Below, one piece after another: positions 1 through 8,426 of a stretch of DNA of 64,000 nt. The translations under genes were made by a program, and so were the position numbers. Under the pieces are notes generated by a model that saw only the letters and a program-made list of their open reading frames with translations, searched no databases and was not told the origin of the DNA. Where the stretch lies: IMG/VR virus record IMGVR_UViG_3300024324_000425, positions 1 through 64,000 of that record; one strand, given 5' to 3'. Position 1 is the first letter of the stretch. Every line of letters starts with the position of its first letter. This stretch comes from a virus.

Positions 1-2
1 CT

Positions 3-1622
3 AAGACAGATGCTTTAATAGCACAAACCGCTTCTGAAACTTCAAAGAATAATGCTGTAGCTGCACAAACTGCTGCTGAAAGTGCTGAAGGTTTATCTCA
101 ACAATGGGCAACTAAGACCGATGGTGCTGTTGATGGTGGAGAATACTCTGCTAAGTATCACGCAAGTAATGCTAGTACCGATGCAGGTACAGCGAGTACT
201 AAGGCTACTTCAGCTACTGCTTCTGCTACAACTGCCACAACTCAAGCTGGCATATCAACTACTAAAGCTGGTGAGGCTTATTATTCTTATGCAGCTGCTA
301 CAACAAAAGCTTCAGAGGCTAATACCTCTAAGTTAGCTGCGGCAACTTCTGCTACAGCAGCATCAACATCTGCTAGCGATGCCGCGGATAGTGCATCTGA
401 AGCCACTGATAAAGCTGGTAACACTGCAGCGGATGCGATGGATTCTGCTGATTCGGCGGCAGAAGCTTTAAGTTCTGCTTCGGCAGCTGCAGCATCTGCA
501 AGTGCTGCTGCTTCTACATTGGCTGATAGATACACTAAGGCTGAGACTGATGCTAAGGTTGTAGAATTAAGTCCTCCAGCTACTAAAGCTCACGTTGATT
601 CTTTAGGTATCAATGCTGCTACATTAACTGGTTCTTTGCCTGCTATCTCTGGTGCTGCTCTAACAGATATAGATGCTGCTACAGTATCTACAACAGACCC
701 TAGTAGTCCTGCTCAAGGTGATATGTGGTTTGATACTACTACTGGTGTTAACTCTATGAAAGTATGGTCAGGCTCAGGTTGGGACCAAATGAGTAATAAG
801 TTTTCAGCTACAGGTGGTACAGAGACAACATACTCATCAGGTGGTGTTACTTATAAAGTTCATACATTTACATCATCAGGTACGTTCACTGCTGAATCTT
901 CAGGCACTGTTGACTATCTTGTAGTTGCAGGCGGTGGCGCGGGTGGTAACTTCGGTGGAGGTGGTGGTGCAGGTGGTATGCGTGTTATTACCAATACATC
1001 GGTATCAGCACAAGACTATTCAATAGTAGTTGGTGCTGGTGGTTCAGGAACTAGCGGACAAGGGCTTAATGGTAATAATTCTGTAGCACTAGGTAACACT
1101 TCTGCTGGCGGCGGTGGTGGTGGTTATCGTGGCGTTGGTGGTGGCGCCGGCACGGGTTCTGTTGGCTCTTCAGGTGGCTCAGGAGGTGGCGGTGGAAACG
1201 GTAACACCACAGGTGCTGCTGGTGGTTCAGGAACTAGCGGACAAGGCTTTAGTGGTTCTGCTGGTAGGAGTGGTACAGATGGAAGCAACCCTAATCATCT
1301 AGGTGGTGCTGGTGGTGGTGCTGGTGAAGTTGGCAACCTTTGGGTTGTTGGTGTAAAGGGTGCTGATGGTGGTGATGGTCTTAATAATAACTACAAGACA
1401 GGGTCAAATATTACATACGCTGGTGGCGGTGGTGGAACGACATACAATGCAACAGGTACTCGTGGTGCTGGTGGTGCTGGTGGTGGTGGTGCTGGTGGCT
1501 ACGGTACTTCTAATGGTATTAATGGTGTAACCAACCTTGGTGGCGGCGGTGGCTCTTCAGGTCATCAAGCTGCAAGTGGTTCTGGTGGCTCTGGTATTGT
1601 AATCATTCGTTACGCAGTTTAA
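3..1622 (+). CDS. Glycine-rich tail fibre / adhesin, 5' end outside window
   Basis: The frame is open from the first bases of the window, so the true start lies upstream; 539 residues are visible. The first ~175 residues are Ala/Ser/Thr-rich low-complexity repeats of the kind found in phage fibre shafts. A short linker with a DMWFDTTT-type motif follows, and the C-terminal ~230 residues are dominated by GGGG-rich loops. Glycine-rich C-terminal domains of this type occur in phage receptor-binding tips, so I infer that this is a distal tail fibre or adhesin. The ATG at 438 is internal and not a likely start. The next gene follows 13 nt later behind an AGGAG site. Confidence 0.8.
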   Translation, partial: KTDALIAQTASETSKNNAVAAQTAAESAEGLSQQWATKTDGAVDGGEYSAKYHASNASTDAGTASTKATSATASATTATTQAGISTTKAGEAYYSYAAATTKASEANTSKLAAATSATAASTSASDAADSASEATDKAGNTAADAMDSADSAAEALSSASAAAASASAAASTLADRYTKAETDAKVVELSPPATKAHVDSLGINAATLTGSLPAISGAALTDIDAATVSTTDPSSPAQGDMWFDTTTGVNSMKVWSGSGWDQMSNKFSATGGTETTYSSGGVTYKVHTFTSSGTFTAESSGTVDYLVVAGGGAGGNFGGGGGAGGMRVITNTSVSAQDYSIVVGAGGSGTSGQGLNGNNSVALGNTSAGGGGGGYRGVGGGAGTGSVGSSGGSGGGGGNGNTTGAAGGSGTSGQGFSGSAGRSGTDGSNPNHLGGAGGGAGEVGNLWVVGVKGADGGDGLNNNYKTGSNITYAGGGGGTTYNATGTRGAGGAGGGGAGGYGTSNGINGVTNLGGGGGSSGHQAASGSGGSGIVIIRYAV

Positions 1623-1635
1623 TAGGAGAACAAAT

Positions 1636-1989
1636 ATGGCACATTATGCAAAAGTAAGTAATAGTTTAGTAACAGAAGTAATAGTTGCAGAAGCTGAGTT
1701 CTTCGATACATTCGTAGATTCAAGTCCAGGCGAGTGGGTACAAACATCATACAACACATCAGGTGGAGTTCACTCAGAAGGTAACACACCTCTAAGAAAG
1801 AACTACGCAGGAGTAGGTTATACCTATGACTCAGTTCGTGACGCTTTCATTCCACCTCAACCATTCCCTAGCTGGACTCTTAACGAAGATACTTGTCAAT
1901 ATGAAGCTCCAGTAGCATACCCAGATGATGATAAGATGTATAATTGGGATGAAGACACTACCTCTTGGGTAGAAACAACAGAAGAATAA
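1636..1989 (+). CDS. Small conserved-type phage protein next to tail fibre
   Basis: A 117-residue acidic protein that begins MAHYAKVSN and is rich in aromatic, Asp and Glu residues, with no signal peptide or membrane segment. A clear AGGAG site lies 7-10 nt before the ATG. Similar small proteins sit beside tail fibre genes in marine T4-like phages, so a fibre-associated or structural role is plausible. I recognise no catalytic motif and cannot name a function. Confidence 0.7.
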   Translation: MAHYAKVSNSLVTEVIVAEAEFFDTFVDSSPGEWVQTSYNTSGGVHSEGNTPLRKNYAGVGYTYDSVRDAFIPPQPFPSWTLNEDTCQYEAPVAYPDDDKMYNWDEDTTSWVETTEE

Positions 1990-1995
1990 AACCAT

Positions 1996-2427
1996 ATGCT
2001 AACCCTATTAACAAGTATACTACCAATTGCCTTAGGATTCTTTGCTAAGTTAACAGCATTGAATATGCAGGCAAAGCAAGAATCACAGAAGATGCAAATG
2101 GAAGTACTACTCGCAAGAGAATCTTCTATATCTGATGCTAGAGATGCAGCAAATAAAGAAAGTCCAATAGCAGCTCTTAACAGGCGCTTAATCATTTGGG
2201 TAATGTTATTCTTAATAGTAATATATGTAATGGCTCCGTTATTCATGGATATCCCTACAGCAATTCCAATTGTTCAAGAGGGCTTTAGTTTTCTTGGGTT
2301 TCAAATAACACCAGATGTTATTGAGTATGAGATGGTAAGAGGTTTAATCAAATACGATGAAGTGTTTGCATGGACTTCGCTTATTGTAGAAATGTATTTT
2401 GGTGCTTCAATAGCAAAAGGTAAGTAA
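1996..2427 (+). CDS. Putative holin (three-segment membrane protein)
   Basis: A 143-residue protein with a hydrophobic N-terminal stretch (about residues 1-22), a second strong membrane segment (about 62-82) and a weaker C-terminal one ending in FGASIAKGK. The middle carries a charged amphipathic region. This resembles phage and gene-transfer-agent holins with three transmembrane segments, which open the inner membrane at lysis. No endolysin is visible beside it. The TAA stop is followed in the same frame by another holin-like C-terminal segment (2431-2541). The function is inferred from topology only. Confidence 0.55.
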   Translation: MLTLLTSILPIALGFFAKLTALNMQAKQESQKMQMEVLLARESSISDARDAANKESPIAALNRRLIIWVMLFLIVIYVMAPLFMDIPTAIPIVQEGFSFLGFQITPDVIEYEMVRGLIKYDEVFAWTSLIVEMYFGASIAKGK

Positions 2428-2430
2428 TGT

Positions 2431-2541
2431 TTGATTACTGGATTAGATATTGTAATGCCAGTGACTGTTCAAGATTGGATGAAACATTCAGTCCTTGCAA
2501 TCATTTCATTCTACTTCGGTACAGGAGCTGCTAAAGCTTAG
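2431..2541 (+). pseudogene. In-frame holin-like C-terminal fragment after the stop codon
   Basis: Directly after the TAA at 2425-2427 the same frame stays open for 37 more codons, to TAG at 2539-2541. The translated segment contains a membrane-like stretch and ends ISFYFGTGAAKA, resembling the holin end EMYFGASIAKGK. It could be a decayed tandem copy of the third membrane segment, a readthrough extension, or a tiny separate gene using TTG at 2431. A 35-residue ORF in another frame (ATG 2427) looks random. Confidence 0.35.
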
Positions 2542-2542
2542 A

Positions 2543-2550
2543 TATAAATA
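2543..2550 (+). promoter_or_regulatory. T4-type late promoter TATAAATA, five bases before an ATG
   Basis: An exact TATAAATA with the next ATG (2556) after a five-base spacer and no Shine-Dalgarno. In T4 late promoters transcription starts about five to six bases after this box, so the mRNA would begin at the start codon. Confidence 0.75.
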
Positions 2551-2555
2551 GTAGT

Positions 2556-3290
2556 ATGATTGGAATTATTGGTTATGGAATGGTGGGAAAGGCTGTCGAA
2601 CACGGCTTTCCTAATACAACTCACATTATATCGGACCCTGCGTATAACAAGGTAAGTATAGCTGACGTTTGCAATGCAAATCCCGATGCTATCTTTGTCG
2701 CAGTACCCACGCCTGATGATAACTCAAACTACGAAATACTTAAGACAGTATTAGATGTCATATTTGACTCTGAATATACAGGATTAGTAGTTGTTAAGTC
2801 AACCATATTACCCCACCACTTAATACCATACGATGTATTATATAACCCAGAGTTCTTATCGGAAAAAACAAACCTCGAAGACTTTATTAATCCTCCAATG
2901 TTAATTATTGGCGGAGATAAAGCACAAGAATTAGCCGACATATATACTAAGTACTCTATTGTAAAAACTGATAAAGTATTCCTTACCTCTATTGAAAATG
3001 CAAGTCATATTAAATATATGATGAATACGTTTTATGCAATGAAGGTAACCTTTATGAATGAGATGTATGATGTTGTAGGTAAGGACAATTGGAAAGAAGT
3101 AACAGGGATATTAAAGCAACACCCTTGGATGGGAACACATCACTTTGATGTTCCAGGCCATGATGGTAAGAGAGGCTTTGGTGGTGCATGTTTTCCAAAG
3201 GATACTAAAGCCTTAGCAAATGAATATGATATTAAATTATTAAAGACAACGCTTGAATTAAATGAAAACTTTATTAGTCGTCCTATCTGA
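2556..3290 (+). CDS. UDP-glucose/GDP-mannose 6-dehydrogenase family, short form
   Basis: Nucleotide-sugar 6-dehydrogenases oxidise the C6 alcohol of a UDP- or GDP-sugar to a uronate using two NAD+. The sequence has an N-terminal GYGMVG Rossmann motif (residues 6-11), the family motif PEFLSE and the catalytic cysteine motif GFGGACFPKD near residue 210. At 244 residues it is well below the usual ~390-450 and lacks most of the C-terminal nucleotide-sugar-binding domain, so its substrate range is unclear or it may need a partner. Its 3' end overlaps the first radical SAM gene by 29 nt. It opens the accessory island. Confidence 0.8.
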   Translation: MIGIIGYGMVGKAVEHGFPNTTHIISDPAYNKVSIADVCNANPDAIFVAVPTPDDNSNYEILKTVLDVIFDSEYTGLVVVKSTILPHHLIPYDVLYNPEFLSEKTNLEDFINPPMLIIGGDKAQELADIYTKYSIVKTDKVFLTSIENASHIKYMMNTFYAMKVTFMNEMYDVVGKDNWKEVTGILKQHPWMGTHHFDVPGHDGKRGFGGACFPKDTKALANEYDIKLLKTTLELNENFISRPI

Positions 3291-4254
3291 ATTATGTAAC
3301 TTAGACTGCTCATATTGTGATATGGAGAAGACATCTAATAAGTCGATCGATGTTGATTTATTCTTAAAAGAGTTTGAGTTATTAAGAGAAACATATCCTG
3401 AAGAGATCATTAAAGTAGACTTCTTTGGGGGTGAGCCTCTTCTCCAATTAGACAAAGTCAAATATATTATTAATCATATCAATGATGATAATATCAAATA
3501 CTTTATGCCGACCAACGGTTTAAAGATGACTAAAAAATCCAAGCAGTATCTTCTTGATAATAATGTAGAGTTGTCATTAAGCTTTGACGGGCTATGGCAG
3601 GACCTCAATAGGAAGCAGTTAACCGGTAAAGGAACCTTACAGCATTACTTAGAAAAGAAAGACCTGTTTAAAGGCATGAAGTGCCATACAATGATTAGCA
3701 CAGGCAACTATAATTTATTAGAAAATCATCTGTTTATTCTAAATGAATTTGGTATCGTGCCAGACATGACCCTCGTTAGGGATAGAGGTATATGGGACAT
3801 AGAATCTGTAACTGCTTTGAATAAAGGAATACAAGAGTTATTCGACTGGTACAGAGAAAATCCAAGTGAACCAATGCCATTCCTAATTCTATTCTATCTT
3901 AGACATTTCTTATTATATGAAAGTAAGAAGTATGTAGTTGAATCATGCGGTGCGGGCGTAGATCTGTTCTCATTCTCTGAAGATAAGGTTGTCCCTTGTA
4001 ATAGATTTAAAGATGACTTGGTTGCCACTAACAATATAACATCATATGTACACACGAGTGCGTGTAACACATGCTCTGTAAAGAACTATTGCAAGAAGGG
4101 TTGTTTATATGAGCAGATAAAGAATGAAGGTCCAATAGTCGACATATGTACCATATATAAATATATCTATAAAGCAATAGCGATTCTCGTAAAAGACTTA
4201 CGCGACAACAAAGACTTTAAAATGATTATAATGGAAGAGTTGAATAATGAATAG
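3262..4254 (+). CDS. Radical SAM protein with C-terminal Cys-rich (SPASM-like) domain, no. 1
   Basis: A 330-residue radical SAM enzyme: the CNLDCSYC motif (Cys 12, 16, 19) binds the SAM-cleaving 4Fe-4S cluster, and GGEP at 56-59 is the SAM-binding motif. The C-terminal third has further cysteines (ESCGAG, VVPCNRF, CNTCSVKNYCKKGC) like the auxiliary-cluster SPASM domain of peptide- and sugar-modifying enzymes. The ATG lies inside the end of the dehydrogenase gene, so the two are co-transcribed. The substrate is unknown; the Cys-repeat protein at 5572 is the nearest peptide-like candidate. Confidence 0.88.
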   Translation: MKTLLVVLSELCNLDCSYCDMEKTSNKSIDVDLFLKEFELLRETYPEEIIKVDFFGGEPLLQLDKVKYIINHINDDNIKYFMPTNGLKMTKKSKQYLLDNNVELSLSFDGLWQDLNRKQLTGKGTLQHYLEKKDLFKGMKCHTMISTGNYNLLENHLFILNEFGIVPDMTLVRDRGIWDIESVTALNKGIQELFDWYRENPSEPMPFLILFYLRHFLLYESKKYVVESCGAGVDLFSFSEDKVVPCNRFKDDLVATNNITSYVHTSACNTCSVKNYCKKGCLYEQIKNEGPIVDICTIYKYIYKAIAILVKDLRDNKDFKMIIMEELNNE

Positions 4255-4465
4255 TATTGAAAATATAAATCAATCGATGTATAAGGCAAGCACTCATTTG
4301 ATTGAAGCCGCAAAGTACCTATCAGACACAGGATTCAAAGATGAAAGCATTTCTTTAATGTCTTTAGCCGATAAGCTATTAGATGTTATTGTACCTGAAC
4401 CAGAGAAGATTACTGAAGAGAAGATGAATAATATTATGGATGAGATTATAAATTATGGCAATTAA
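4247..4465 (+). CDS. Small helical hypothetical protein between radical SAM genes
   Basis: A 72-residue, mostly helical, acidic protein (MNSIENINQSMYKAS start). It overlaps the upstream radical SAM gene by 8 nt and the downstream one by 11 nt, so it is translationally linked to both. I see no catalytic motif. In modification clusters, small helical proteins in this position sometimes recognise the precursor or act as chaperones, but nothing here shows that directly. Confidence 0.6.
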   Translation: MNSIENINQSMYKASTHLIEAAKYLSDTGFKDESISLMSLADKLLDVIVPEPEKITEEKMNNIMDEIINYGN

Positions 4466-5570
4466 AAACCAGTTTACACTTGAGATAACAACTACAGCTT
4501 TATGTAACCTTGATTGCACGTATTGCTTCGAAGGATTAAAGACCGATAAACAAAAGTTAGATGAAAAGGTTGATGTACTAAAATTAAGGATTCAAGAGTT
4601 GCTTGATTCCGAATGGTTTAATGACAAATATGACGAGCTTAACTTATCATTTTGGGGTGGTGAACCTACATTAAACTTTAAACTTGTTACAGAGATTATC
4701 CAAGCATATCAAGATAATCCAAAGGTAAGTTACCATATATACACTAATGCTTATGATCGTAATAGATTAAATAAGATTATTGATAATGTCGATACATCTA
4801 ACTTGCATATTCAAGTGTCGTACGACGGCAAAGATATTAATGATGTATTCCGTGTACTTAAAACCGGTAAAACAACCTCTGATAAAGTTGTAGAGAATAT
4901 TAAATACTTAAGCGATCGAGGTATATCAACATCGATGAAAGCTACTATGCCATTAACAGCAATGGGATCTTTATATTCATCTTGGAAAGACCATGAAAGG
5001 TTATATAAAGAATTGCCTAATGTTCGTGTAGCATACGCCCCGACCATTGACTATGTATCGGATATTGATATTAATGGATTGCCAGATCTAATAGATAGCT
5101 TTAAGCATGGTATGATGAAGATTGCTAAAGAAGAGATTGAATTCCATAAAGAACACAGTCACTTCTTATGTACTTGGTTTACGGAGAACGATGCAAAGAC
5201 CCATTGCTCATCTGGTGTAAACATGCACGCTATAGACGTTGATGGTAATTCTTATGCATGTCACGGGTCATTATATTCTCCTAACAAAGATGAGATGAAA
5301 GGTGGACATATAGACGATGATAGTTTTATAAATAATATTATAAAAATGAGTGATTCTTTAAGAGAACCAATCCAAGAGGTATCAGATATATGTAATGGTT
5401 GCGTAGCAACTACATGTATGATATGTCCGGTAATTTCTCTAGATAACTCGAAGAAAGATAATTTTAACGATAAGTGGACTGATCGTTGGGTCAACAACAT
5501 GTGTGGATTCTTTAAAGCATTTGGTGAGATTGATAGATCTGTTCAGTATTATATAAACAAGAGGAATTAG
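4455..5570 (+). CDS. Radical SAM/SPASM protein no. 2
   Basis: A 371-residue radical SAM protein with CNLDCTYCFEG (Cys 17, 21, 24) and WGGEP (66-70). The C-terminal region is Cys-rich: HCSSG, ACHGS, ICNGC, TTCMICP and a final NMCGFF. This layout is typical of SPASM enzymes holding two auxiliary Fe-S clusters, which often modify ribosomally made peptides or proteins. It ends 1 nt before the gene for the Cys-repeat/S74 protein, the tightest link in the island and the main reason to suspect an enzyme-substrate pair. Confidence 0.88.
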   Translation: MAIKNQFTLEITTTALCNLDCTYCFEGLKTDKQKLDEKVDVLKLRIQELLDSEWFNDKYDELNLSFWGGEPTLNFKLVTEIIQAYQDNPKVSYHIYTNAYDRNRLNKIIDNVDTSNLHIQVSYDGKDINDVFRVLKTGKTTSDKVVENIKYLSDRGISTSMKATMPLTAMGSLYSSWKDHERLYKELPNVRVAYAPTIDYVSDIDINGLPDLIDSFKHGMMKIAKEEIEFHKEHSHFLCTWFTENDAKTHCSSGVNMHAIDVDGNSYACHGSLYSPNKDEMKGGHIDDDSFINNIIKMSDSLREPIQEVSDICNGCVATTCMICPVISLDNSKKDNFNDKWTDRWVNNMCGFFKAFGEIDRSVQYYINKRN

Positions 5571-5571
5571 T

Positions 5572-6240
5572 ATGGCCCAACCAGCAAATCATTGTTCAAA
5601 TCACGGCACCGGCACAAGCACGTGTTCTAATCATAGGTCATCATGTTCTACTAATCGAACACTATCTTTAAGTAGCGATTATGGCGTGCCTGGTCATGTC
5701 ATTAGAGCATCGGATATAGAGAACGTTAGAACTAGAATTAGAGATGAAATGTCTCGATGGAACTTACACTCAAATTACAATTATGCATTAAGATCGCCAA
5801 GCTCAATATCAAGTGGCTCATCAATCATTGATAATCACGCAGAAGACTTAGTACAAATGGTTAATGATATGAACGGCGGTGGAACATTTGGAGATCTTAA
5901 TGGTGATCTTATTGAAGATAGTCATTGGGATATTATCAGAGATCGATATAATGTAATTAGACAAAACTGTATCTGTAACTCGGATTGTGCATGTAATAAT
6001 GTTTGTGCTTGCCATAATGATTGTGCATGTAACTATTCAGATGAAAGATTGAAAAGAGATATCGAATTTATTGAAGAAAGAAATGGTCTTAACATATACA
6101 ACTTTAAATACTTATGGGATGATACTATTAAAACCGGTGTTATGGCACAAGAGATTCTTAAAAGTAAATGGAAAGATGCTGTACATCAAGATAGAAAGGG
6201 TTATTATATGGTAGACTATTCAATGCTACCTAAATTTTAA
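5572..6240 (+). CDS. Cys hexapeptide-repeat protein with C-terminal S74 chaperone-type domain
   Basis: A 222-residue protein. The N-terminus is Cys/His/Ser-rich with two CSNH motifs, and the middle (about 40-130) is an ordinary acidic region. Residues 133-153 hold four C-x-C-(N/H)-(N/S)-x units (Cys 133/135, 139/141, 145/147, 151/153). Immediately after comes SDERLKRDIEF, then GVMAQEI and VDYSML, the signature of the S74 intramolecular chaperone that ends many phage fibres and can cleave itself before the initial Ser. If it cleaves, the Cys array would become the C-terminus. It may be a modified fibre or tip protein, or a metal- or cluster-binding protein. Domain calls are by motif. Confidence 0.75.
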   Translation: MAQPANHCSNHGTGTSTCSNHRSSCSTNRTLSLSSDYGVPGHVIRASDIENVRTRIRDEMSRWNLHSNYNYALRSPSSISSGSSIIDNHAEDLVQMVNDMNGGGTFGDLNGDLIEDSHWDIIRDRYNVIRQNCICNSDCACNNVCACHNDCACNYSDERLKRDIEFIEERNGLNIYNFKYLWDDTIKTGVMAQEILKSKWKDAVHQDRKGYYMVDYSMLPKF

Positions 6241-6254
6241 AACGGAGTTATATT

Positions 6255-6860
6255 ATGATATATGAATTAGCATTAGTGATTGATAAAGGTACTTTTTGGG
6301 AAGTAACCAATGTCACAAAGAATACATTAGACAACTTAGCAAATCGAAATGAGACGATGCTCAAGTTATCTTATATAGCTTATAAACAGATCAAAGCTGG
6401 ATTAAGTGAAAATAAGATAGTACAAATCACTAAGGAAATGATGACCGATGAGGTTATGCCTGGTGAAGTACGGTATATTACTATCGGTGAAGAAGATGAT
6501 ATAGTGGATCATCGTAATGCAGCCTTGGCTAAAGTAAGAATGCTAGCAAATCCAACATTAGCTTCTATTGCCGGTTTAACTATGTACGGATTCATTGTAC
6601 TTAACAATGATTTGGTTAATGCAGGATATGCTATTACCAACGACAATAGAGAAGAGAAATACTTATCTATTTTAGAGACCGGTGATGAAGAGCTTATTAA
6701 TAAATTAGAAGATTACTTAAACTATAAAGATGAGATTGAACGTGTGGCTCAACTAGAACGCAAGTTCTCGAAGTACGTAACTGAAATAAATAATGCACCA
6801 CTTGAGGATATAGAAGGTATTCAAAATAAATTCTTAGAAGACTTCTATGCGACATATTGA
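6255..6860 (+). CDS. Hypothetical protein, accessory island
   Basis: A 201-residue soluble protein starting MIYELALVIDKGTF, predominantly helical with charged segments and no Cys clusters. A weak GGAG site precedes the ATG. Its stop overlaps the TTG start of the next gene. I do not recognise the family. Its place just after the S74 protein suggests a role in the same pathway or assembly step, without direct evidence. Confidence 0.65.
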   Translation: MIYELALVIDKGTFWEVTNVTKNTLDNLANRNETMLKLSYIAYKQIKAGLSENKIVQITKEMMTDEVMPGEVRYITIGEEDDIVDHRNAALAKVRMLANPTLASIAGLTMYGFIVLNNDLVNAGYAITNDNREEKYLSILETGDEELINKLEDYLNYKDEIERVAQLERKFSKYVTEINNAPLEDIEGIQNKFLEDFYATY

Positions 6861-7606
6861 TTGGTGTTGTCTATAAATGGCAGGTCCACAATAAACTAAA
6901 CGGATCGGTATTTTATGCATTCGAACATGCAGCATATCTAAACTGCCCTTTATACCTTGTTAATATTAATGATAAAGACTTAGCTCTTCTTAAGAGTATC
7001 TTTGACGCTAAATATAATATTCCTCTTGATATTATAACTCCTATAAGTTTAATCGATTTATATAAAATTAAACTTGATAAAACACTAATACTCGATATTA
7101 GAACTTTCACTGAGGTAAAAGAATTTCTATCTAATGATATCCATGTATTCTCAAACGAAGCACATGATATGTTCAGATATAAGAATGATCGAACAGTAAC
7201 ATACTACGGCTCATACAAATATCAGAACTATGATATATTTAACTATCTCAAATTAAACTTTAATATATTCCAAGAGTCTACTGGTGGAGAAGGTACATTC
7301 GTGTCAGGTCTAAGAGTGCCCAATTCAATGCCGAATCTTAATAAGCCATTACTTAAAAAACATGGTAGCGGGCAAGGGGATATATTTAACAAGATTGATA
7401 CTATACATTATATACATACACTACTTGATACGAACAATAGGATTATACCTGAAGCATTTTTCCACAATAAAAAAATTGTGATTGATGATCAGAACCCAAC
7501 ATTAATAGATTCAATAACATTTAGATATAATGATATAATGGAAAATGGTTTAGGTAACTATACATTAAGCAAGGAGGATAAACTTGTCAAAGCTATTACA
7601 ACTTGA
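6857..7606 (+). CDS. Hypothetical protein, possibly glycosyltransferase-related
   Basis: A 249-residue protein. The best start is TTG at 6857 overlapping the previous stop. It has alternating hydrophobic strands (IGVVYKW, LYLVNI, TLILDIR) like a Rossmann or GT-B half, and a Gly-rich motif TGGEGTFVSG. It overlaps the next gene by 23 nt. Together the two have the size of one GT-B glycosyltransferase, so a split enzyme is possible, but this is inference from fold-like patterns. Confidence 0.55.
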   Translation: MIGVVYKWQVHNKLNGSVFYAFEHAAYLNCPLYLVNINDKDLALLKSIFDAKYNIPLDIITPISLIDLYKIKLDKTLILDIRTFTEVKEFLSNDIHVFSNEAHDMFRYKNDRTVTYYGSYKYQNYDIFNYLKLNFNIFQESTGGEGTFVSGLRVPNSMPNLNKPLLKKHGSGQGDIFNKIDTIHYIHTLLDTNNRIIPEAFFHNKKIVIDDQNPTLIDSITFRYNDIMENGLGNYTLSKEDKLVKAITT

Positions 7607-8426
7607 TCCTAAGATAGACTTATGGTTGTCATATACATGGAGTAACAATGATCATGGTATTTGTGGTCATGTCTATGAGGTGATTGATTATTATATGATA
7701 CTCAAAGATCACTTCAACGTTGGTATATTATTCGCTGAGAAGTTTGAATTAGACCTATCTAAGTATGATTTTGAATTAGATGAAAGTGTTATTACGTACT
7801 GTGACAAACCTTCAGTAGTTAAAGGGACTAACATATTATTCGTTGATGGTGGTGTAAACAGTAATATGAATAAAACTCTGTTGTTTGATAATATATTCTA
7901 TTTTGCCTGTGGTAATAAAGAAGTTAAAGATAATGATAAAGATAACGTATACATATTGCAAGATGATAGGGTGTATGATCCAGTTAAAAAGAATGGTATT
8001 AACTATAAGAAAAGAATTTTGCTTGATAGACTAAATCCGGTTGTCGTACATGATGATAGACCGATGGTATATACCACCACTAACTGTAGAGAAACAGACT
8101 TAACAGGATTACCAAGTAACACATTAGTTGTATCTGATAAAGAGTATGAAGAATTCGAATGTGTTAAACCACCGGTTAAAGATATATTCGAAAAGTTTCA
8201 TACATTCATATATACACCCGTTGCGCGCAAGTGGGACTGCTCGCCAAGATTTATCGTAGAGTGCGAACACCACGGCAAAGAAGTTGAGTACCATAACATC
8301 GATTATTGGGAAGAAGATAAAGGGTTATACTGGAGAAAGTGGGATATTGATAACGATTTTGATTCGCTGTATTTAAAAGAAGATGATGAAATAATATGTA
8401 TAATCAAGCAAGTACTTTCAAATTAA
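7584..8426 (+). CDS. Putative GT-B-like glycosyltransferase
   Basis: A 280-residue protein started by TTG at 7584, chosen because a strong AAGGAGG site lies six bases upstream. The C-terminal part contains FIYTPVARKWDCSPRFIVE and then an Glu/His-rich segment, resembling the donor-binding end of GT-B glycosyltransferases, where a conserved Glu contacts the nucleotide sugar. The N-terminal half has repeated beta-alpha units. Its 3' end overlaps the next radical SAM gene by 31 nt. Acceptor and donor cannot be told. Confidence 0.5.
   Translation: MSKLLQLDPKIDLWLSYTWSNNDHGICGHVYEVIDYYMILKDHFNVGILFAEKFELDLSKYDFELDESVITYCDKPSVVKGTNILFVDGGVNSNMNKTLLFDNIFYFACGNKEVKDNDKDNVYILQDDRVYDPVKKNGINYKKRILLDRLNPVVVHDDRPMVYTTTNCRETDLTGLPSNTLVVSDKEYEEFECVKPPVKDIFEKFHTFIYTPVARKWDCSPRFIVECEHHGKEVEYHNIDYWEEDKGLYWRKWDIDNDFDSLYLKEDDEIICIIKQVLSN

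Noticed and set aside
1114-1302. Val/Leu-rich ORF in another frame of the tail fibre gene
   Set aside because: It is produced by the GGT/GCT repeat composition of the glycine-rich domain and lacks a ribosome site; it is a shadow.
4156-4163. TATAAATA inside radical SAM gene no. 1 (others at 5327, 16823, 45660 and 48621)
   Set aside because: These fall within coding sequence with no start codon or ribosome site at useful distance. In so AT-rich a genome the eight-base word is expected several times by chance, so I do not call them promoters.
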